DNA of 44,180 bases from 1XD8-76 sp051880335 (GTDB taxonomy: Bacteria > Bacillota > Clostridia > Lachnospirales > Lachnospiraceae): NCBI GenBank assembly GCA_051880335.1, contig JBJENT010000164.1, positions 1-44,180 on the forward strand, in the 5' to 3' direction. Numbering within the stretch: the first letter of the stretch is position 1; the number at the start of each line of letters is the position of its first letter. The notes beneath the pieces are model-generated. The model was not told the DNA's origin and made no database searches. It saw nothing but the letters and a program-made list of their open reading frames with translations. Position numbers and translations under genes: made by a program. Shown piece by piece: positions 41,916 to 44,180 of this stretch.

Positions 41916-42281
41916 TCATTTCTTCTCTTTTTTGCATTCTTCACAGAGATAGAAAATTTTCAAGTCATAGGAATCAATTTTCACTCCCGACTTTTCTTCA
42001 ATACTTCCGGTCATATCGCCCAGATTCAGATCCCATATCTTTCCGCAATTTCTGCAGACAAGGTGATCATGGCGAAGGAGCTTATCGTACCTGGCCGATT
42101 CACCCTCCATGGTGATTTTCCGAATCAGCCCCTGCTCATACAGAGAGTTCAGATTATTATAAACTGTCGCCATCGCCATTTTGGATGAGGTTTTCTGAAG
42201 TTTTTGATAAATCTGTTCCGCAGTAAAGTGATCAGAGGAAGCGTTAATAAGTTCCAATATCTGCTTACCGTTCTTCGTCAT
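41916..42281 (-). CDS. PerR-like Fur family repressor
   Basis: A 121-residue Fur-type regulator: winged helix at residues 1-80 (FTAEQIYQKLQK, ATVYNNLNSLYEQGLI), then a metal-sensing dimer domain with HDHLVCRNCGKIWDL and LCEECKKE giving the two CxxC zinc sites. The size and the downstream rubrerythrin fusion gene, 106 bases away, point to PerR, the iron-dependent peroxide sensor. A perfect 7-1-7 palindrome of PerR-box style lies 16 bases before its own start. AAAGGAGG precedes the ATG. Confidence 0.87.
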   Translation of the reverse strand: MTKNGKQILELINASSDHFTAEQIYQKLQKTSSKMAMATVYNNLNSLYEQGLIRKITMEGESARYDKLLRHDHLVCRNCGKIWDLNLGDMTGSIEEKSGVKIDSYDLKIFYLCEECKKEKK

Positions 42282-42296
42282 ATGAGCCTCCTTTCG

Positions 42297-42311
42297 TTAG
42301 AATTATTCTAA
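42297..42311. promoter_or_regulatory. PerR/Fur-type operator
   Basis: TTAGAATTATTCTAA is a perfect 7-1-7 inverted repeat, close to the Bacillus PerR box (TTATAATNATTATAA). It lies 16 bases upstream of the PerR-like gene, suggesting autorepression. Confidence 0.75.
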
Positions 42312-42346
42312 TTCTATTATTTAATTTTGTCAATATTTTCCGTTCA

Positions 42347-42360
42347 GTGGGGACGTTTCT
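42347..42360 (+). mobile_element. Scrap of the GTGGGGAC element end
   Basis: GTGGGGACGTTTCT matches the first 14 bases of the complete element. Its last two bases form part of the stop codon of the SdpI-family gene (TAG on minus), after which the match ends. It has no partner end nearby. Confidence 0.55.
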
Positions 42361-43483
42361 AAAAAATTTTCCCAGTTAATTCATCATAAATTTCTTTTGT
42401 TTCTTTTTCGTTTTTTCCATTGAGTACCAGAACTTTTTCACCTGCCGTAATTACAATACAGTCGTCACAGGAAGTATGGGAATATCTGGTATATTCTCCA
42501 AATTCACTATTTTCAAATCTGCCCATCAGAAGAAGCGGTGAACCAAAGCCAAAGGTTCTGCTGCCAGGGTCATCCTGATCACGGTATTCCACCTGGGTAA
42601 TATCCCGATATTCTACAGTAGCATCATCCCAACATGTGGCATTTATATGAAGTGCACTTTCTCCAAACTGTACCTCATATTTTCCGGAGAAAGCAAACAG
42701 AAATGCAAGTACCACAACCACTAAGGCAACGATCATGGAAATTCTGTTTCCTTTTTTTCCTGAAACAGTTTCTCCGGATGCTTTTACCGTATTCTCATCG
42801 AGCCACTTTCCCGCTTTTAACTGCTTTCTGTAATATAAATAGGAATAAACCACAGGAGCAAACGCCATCAGAAGGATCACCCCCAGCAATGCTACGCCGG
42901 TTTTTCCCATGGGAACAAACATGGTTGCCAAAAGAATAATTCCACCGAAAACCCAGACCTTTCCGGCAAAACGATGGGTCTTATTCCAGTTTTCTTCGTT
43001 TTGAAGTGTCCATTTCACACGAACACCTATGGTTCTGTTCGGTTTGCATTTTGGCATGTAATTGCCCAGGACCACAAACATAAGGCCCATAAGCGCACTT
43101 ACTAAGACTTTACCGCTTATGCTGTTTCCTAACACCAGGGCATAAGTAAATCCGCAAATGGTGAGTGACACAATCGGAAGCACCCAGAAGACCGTAGTAA
43201 CTATCTTCCGGTTCTGATCTTCATTTTTACTGTCCCTGGATACCAGAAAAATACTGAAGCAATGAACCACAAAAAATCCGATAGGCAGACCCAACAACGC
43301 TAACGCCCTGCTGCCATATAGTTCTGAATCTCCCCAGCTGCTCCATTCCGGCTGAATTTTTTCCGGCATCAGAAGGAGCAAAATCACTCCCACAATAACG
43401 GGTAATAAGATAATCATAGAAGATATTATGATCTGTTTTTTGTTATTTTTTATTATGTTGTTTTCTGTGCTATTTTTACTCAT
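42359..43483 (-). CDS. SdpI-family membrane protein
   Basis: A 374-residue integral membrane protein with about seven to eight hydrophobic segments. The N-terminal DUF1648-type segment (IIISSMIILLPVIVGVILLLLMP, PEWSSWG) and the middle block LMFVVLGNYMPKCKPNRTIGVRVKWTLQNEENWNKTHRFAGKVWVFGG are classic for SdpI, the immunity protein and signal receptor for the SdpC toxin in Bacillus. A C-terminal, probably cytosolic PH-like domain (residues 290-374) follows. No sdpC-like toxin gene is in view. The frame extends to 43621, but the start 43483 is preferred; the extension is a 42-base repeat overlapping sdpR. Gene partner: sdpR just upstream. Confidence 0.85.
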   Translation of the reverse strand: MSKNSTENNIIKNNKKQIIISSMIILLPVIVGVILLLLMPEKIQPEWSSWGDSELYGSRALALLGLPIGFFVVHCFSIFLVSRDSKNEDQNRKIVTTVFWVLPIVSLTICGFTYALVLGNSISGKVLVSALMGLMFVVLGNYMPKCKPNRTIGVRVKWTLQNEENWNKTHRFAGKVWVFGGIILLATMFVPMGKTGVALLGVILLMAFAPVVYSYLYYRKQLKAGKWLDENTVKASGETVSGKKGNRISMIVALVVVVLAFLFAFSGKYEVQFGESALHINATCWDDATVEYRDITQVEYRDQDDPGSRTFGFGSPLLLMGRFENSEFGEYTRYSHTSCDDCIVITAGEKVLVLNGKNEKETKEIYDELTGKIF

Positions 43484-43489
43484 CGATAT

Positions 43490-43625
43490 TTTCCCCTTTC
43501 TCATCGGAACCCTCTTTTTTCTCATTAAGGTCCGCCTATTTCTCTTTTGGAATCTTATTTTCCTTATTGAGATTTGCCTCTTTCTCTTTTGGAATCCCAT
43601 TTCTCTCATCGAGATCCGCACCCTT
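43490..43625 (-). repeat. ~42-base tandem repeat across the sdpR end and sdpI start
   Basis: Three ~42-base units on minus, of the type ATCTCGATGAGAGAAATGGG followed by ATTCCAAAAGAGAAA, cover the last 30 codons of sdpR, its stop codon and the start region of sdpI. The unit ends look like the sdpI start itself (ATCGATGAG). They give sdpR a C-terminal tail with two GIPKEKEANLNKEN-type repeats. Confidence 0.75.
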
Positions 43626-43877
43626 TAAATCCGTAATCCATAGCATGATTTCTTCCAAAACGGAAGTATTCAGCTCATAATAAATAAATTTTCCCTCACG
43701 ACTGGCTCGGATCAGATCTGCATCCTTTAACACGGAAAGATGCCGGGAAATGCTGGCCCCGGTCACCGGAAATTTTTCAACAATATCACCTGCAGACATC
43801 CTGCCCTCCCGCAAAAGATTCAAAATCTCCCGTCGTATGGGATCAGCAAGTGCTTTTAATGTGTTTTGTAATCCCAC
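43536..43877 (-). CDS. ArsR/SdpR-family transcriptional repressor
   Basis: A 113-residue winged-helix regulator starting at GTG 43877 (GGAGG nine bases upstream). The core, residues 1-85, has LADPIRREILNLLREGRMSAGDIVEKF and the recognition helix GASISRHLSVLKDADLIR; no metal-binding ELCV-type motif is seen, in agreement with the SdpR branch, which lacks metals. In Bacillus SdpR represses sdpRI until SdpI sequesters it at the membrane; the same gene order occurs here. The last ~28 residues are repeat-encoded and probably dispensable. Confidence 0.88.
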   Translation of the reverse strand: MGLQNTLKALADPIRREILNLLREGRMSAGDIVEKFPVTGASISRHLSVLKDADLIRASREGKFIYYELNTSVLEEIMLWITDLKGADLDERNGIPKEKEANLNKENKIPKEK

Positions 43878-43955
43878 TTTCTTTGTCCTCCATCCTGGTT
43901 TTCGTTGACTTGCTTTATCTCGACTTTTCTATACTGTCTCTGCCCTTTTTGCGTT

Positions 43956-43984
43956 CATTTAACATTTAACCTATATGTTAAATG
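43956..43984. promoter_or_regulatory. Operator of the sdpR-sdpI operon
   Basis: CATTTAAC (43963-43970) and GTTAAATG (43977-43984) are perfect 8-base arms with a 6-base spacer; an extra CATTTAAC half-site lies at 43956-43963. The site starts one base after the -10 box, ideal for repression by SdpR. Confidence 0.7.
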
Positions 43985-43985
43985 A

Positions 43986-44014
43986 ATTGTAATACGATAT
44001 TCCGAATATGTCAA
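43986..44014 (-). promoter_or_regulatory. Promoter of the sdpR-sdpI operon
   Basis: Minus strand TTGACA (44009-44014), exactly 17 bases, TACAAT (43986-43991). The operator palindrome covers the start point just downstream. Confidence 0.8.
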
Positions 44015-44025
44015 GGGAAATAGCA

Positions 44026-44180
44026 GTGGGGACGTTTCTTTTGTCCACAGAATAGCCCATTGTCCATAGAAGTGTCCCTCTGTCTTGCTTCAGGAGAAAA
44101 AGCCTACTTCAATAAATGGAATAGCAAAATGCACAAGATAAGATTGTCTTCATGATTTTTGCGCTATGGAGATGAGACTC
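44026..44180. mobile_element. GTGGGGAC element, second copy (cut by window edge)
   Basis: Bases 44026-44053 are identical to 39483-39510, and 44126-44180 are identical to 39564-39618 up to the window end. Between them lie 72 bases unlike the 53 bases of the first copy. The rest of the hairpin and the right end must lie beyond the window. Confidence 0.75.

Overview
The window looks like a piece of a draft genome from an anaerobic, low-GC Gram-positive of class Clostridia, most likely family Lachnospiraceae. The signs are strong purine-rich ribosome binding sites, a T-box leader, glutaminyl-tRNA synthetase together with GatCAB, LL-diaminopimelate aminotransferase, a glutamine synthetase next to an ANTAR protein, an [FeFe]-hydrogenase joined to rubrerythrin, and a CotH-type protein. 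The family assignment rests on gene content and protein style, not on a search. A run of exactly 100 N (20404-20503) marks a scaffold gap of unknown true size. Almost all genes lie on the minus strand; only a TetR regulator, an XRE regulator and one membrane protein are on plus.

Left part (1-14.5 kb): the 5' part of addB; a 6-unit array of phased inverted repeats (1175-1522); a small acidic membrane protein overlapping a uracil permease gene; an isolated tetR; a DUF2225 zinc-ribbon protein; glnS; a split version of the last two purine steps (stand-alone AICAR transformylase and PurO-type IMP cyclohydrolase); a GAF-PAS-GGDEF-EAL protein; guaB; and a DUF6106-like membrane protein. Purine supply (7.5-9.4 kb and guaB) is the metabolic theme here.

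Middle part (14.5-29.5 kb): aspS-gatC-gatA-gatB-maf, read right to left, is headed by a T-box leader whose candidate specifier codon is AAC (Asn). Because glnS is present too, GatCAB here most probably makes Asn-tRNA. Next comes an AT-rich accessory pair, a secreted protein and a divergent XRE regulator sharing one palindromic operator, then a second, shorter inverted-repeat array and a run glnA - ANTAR regulator - dapF - dapL - cotH. The glnA promoter is followed at once by an intrinsic terminator, which suggests attenuation controlled by the neighbouring RNA-binding ANTAR protein.

Right part (29.5-44.2 kb): a third array (29999-30297), nadE, hslO, a methyltransferase, a small export-type membrane protein, hisC, small membrane proteins (one of only 37 aa), a CgeB-like glycosyltransferase, a CapA-family lipoprotein, the hydrogenase-rubrerythrin fusion with a PerR-like repressor, and an sdpR-sdpI pair with a clear promoter and operator. 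Two copies and one scrap of a GTGGGGAC-ended palindromic element lie here, two of them ending exactly on stop codons of host genes.

The most unusual features are non-coding: three phased arrays of alternating inverted heptamers, a 270-bp hairpin element, and short degenerate tandem repeats filling the gaps just upstream of many start codons. No complete defence system, prophage, transposase gene, rRNA, tRNA or CRISPR array was seen.
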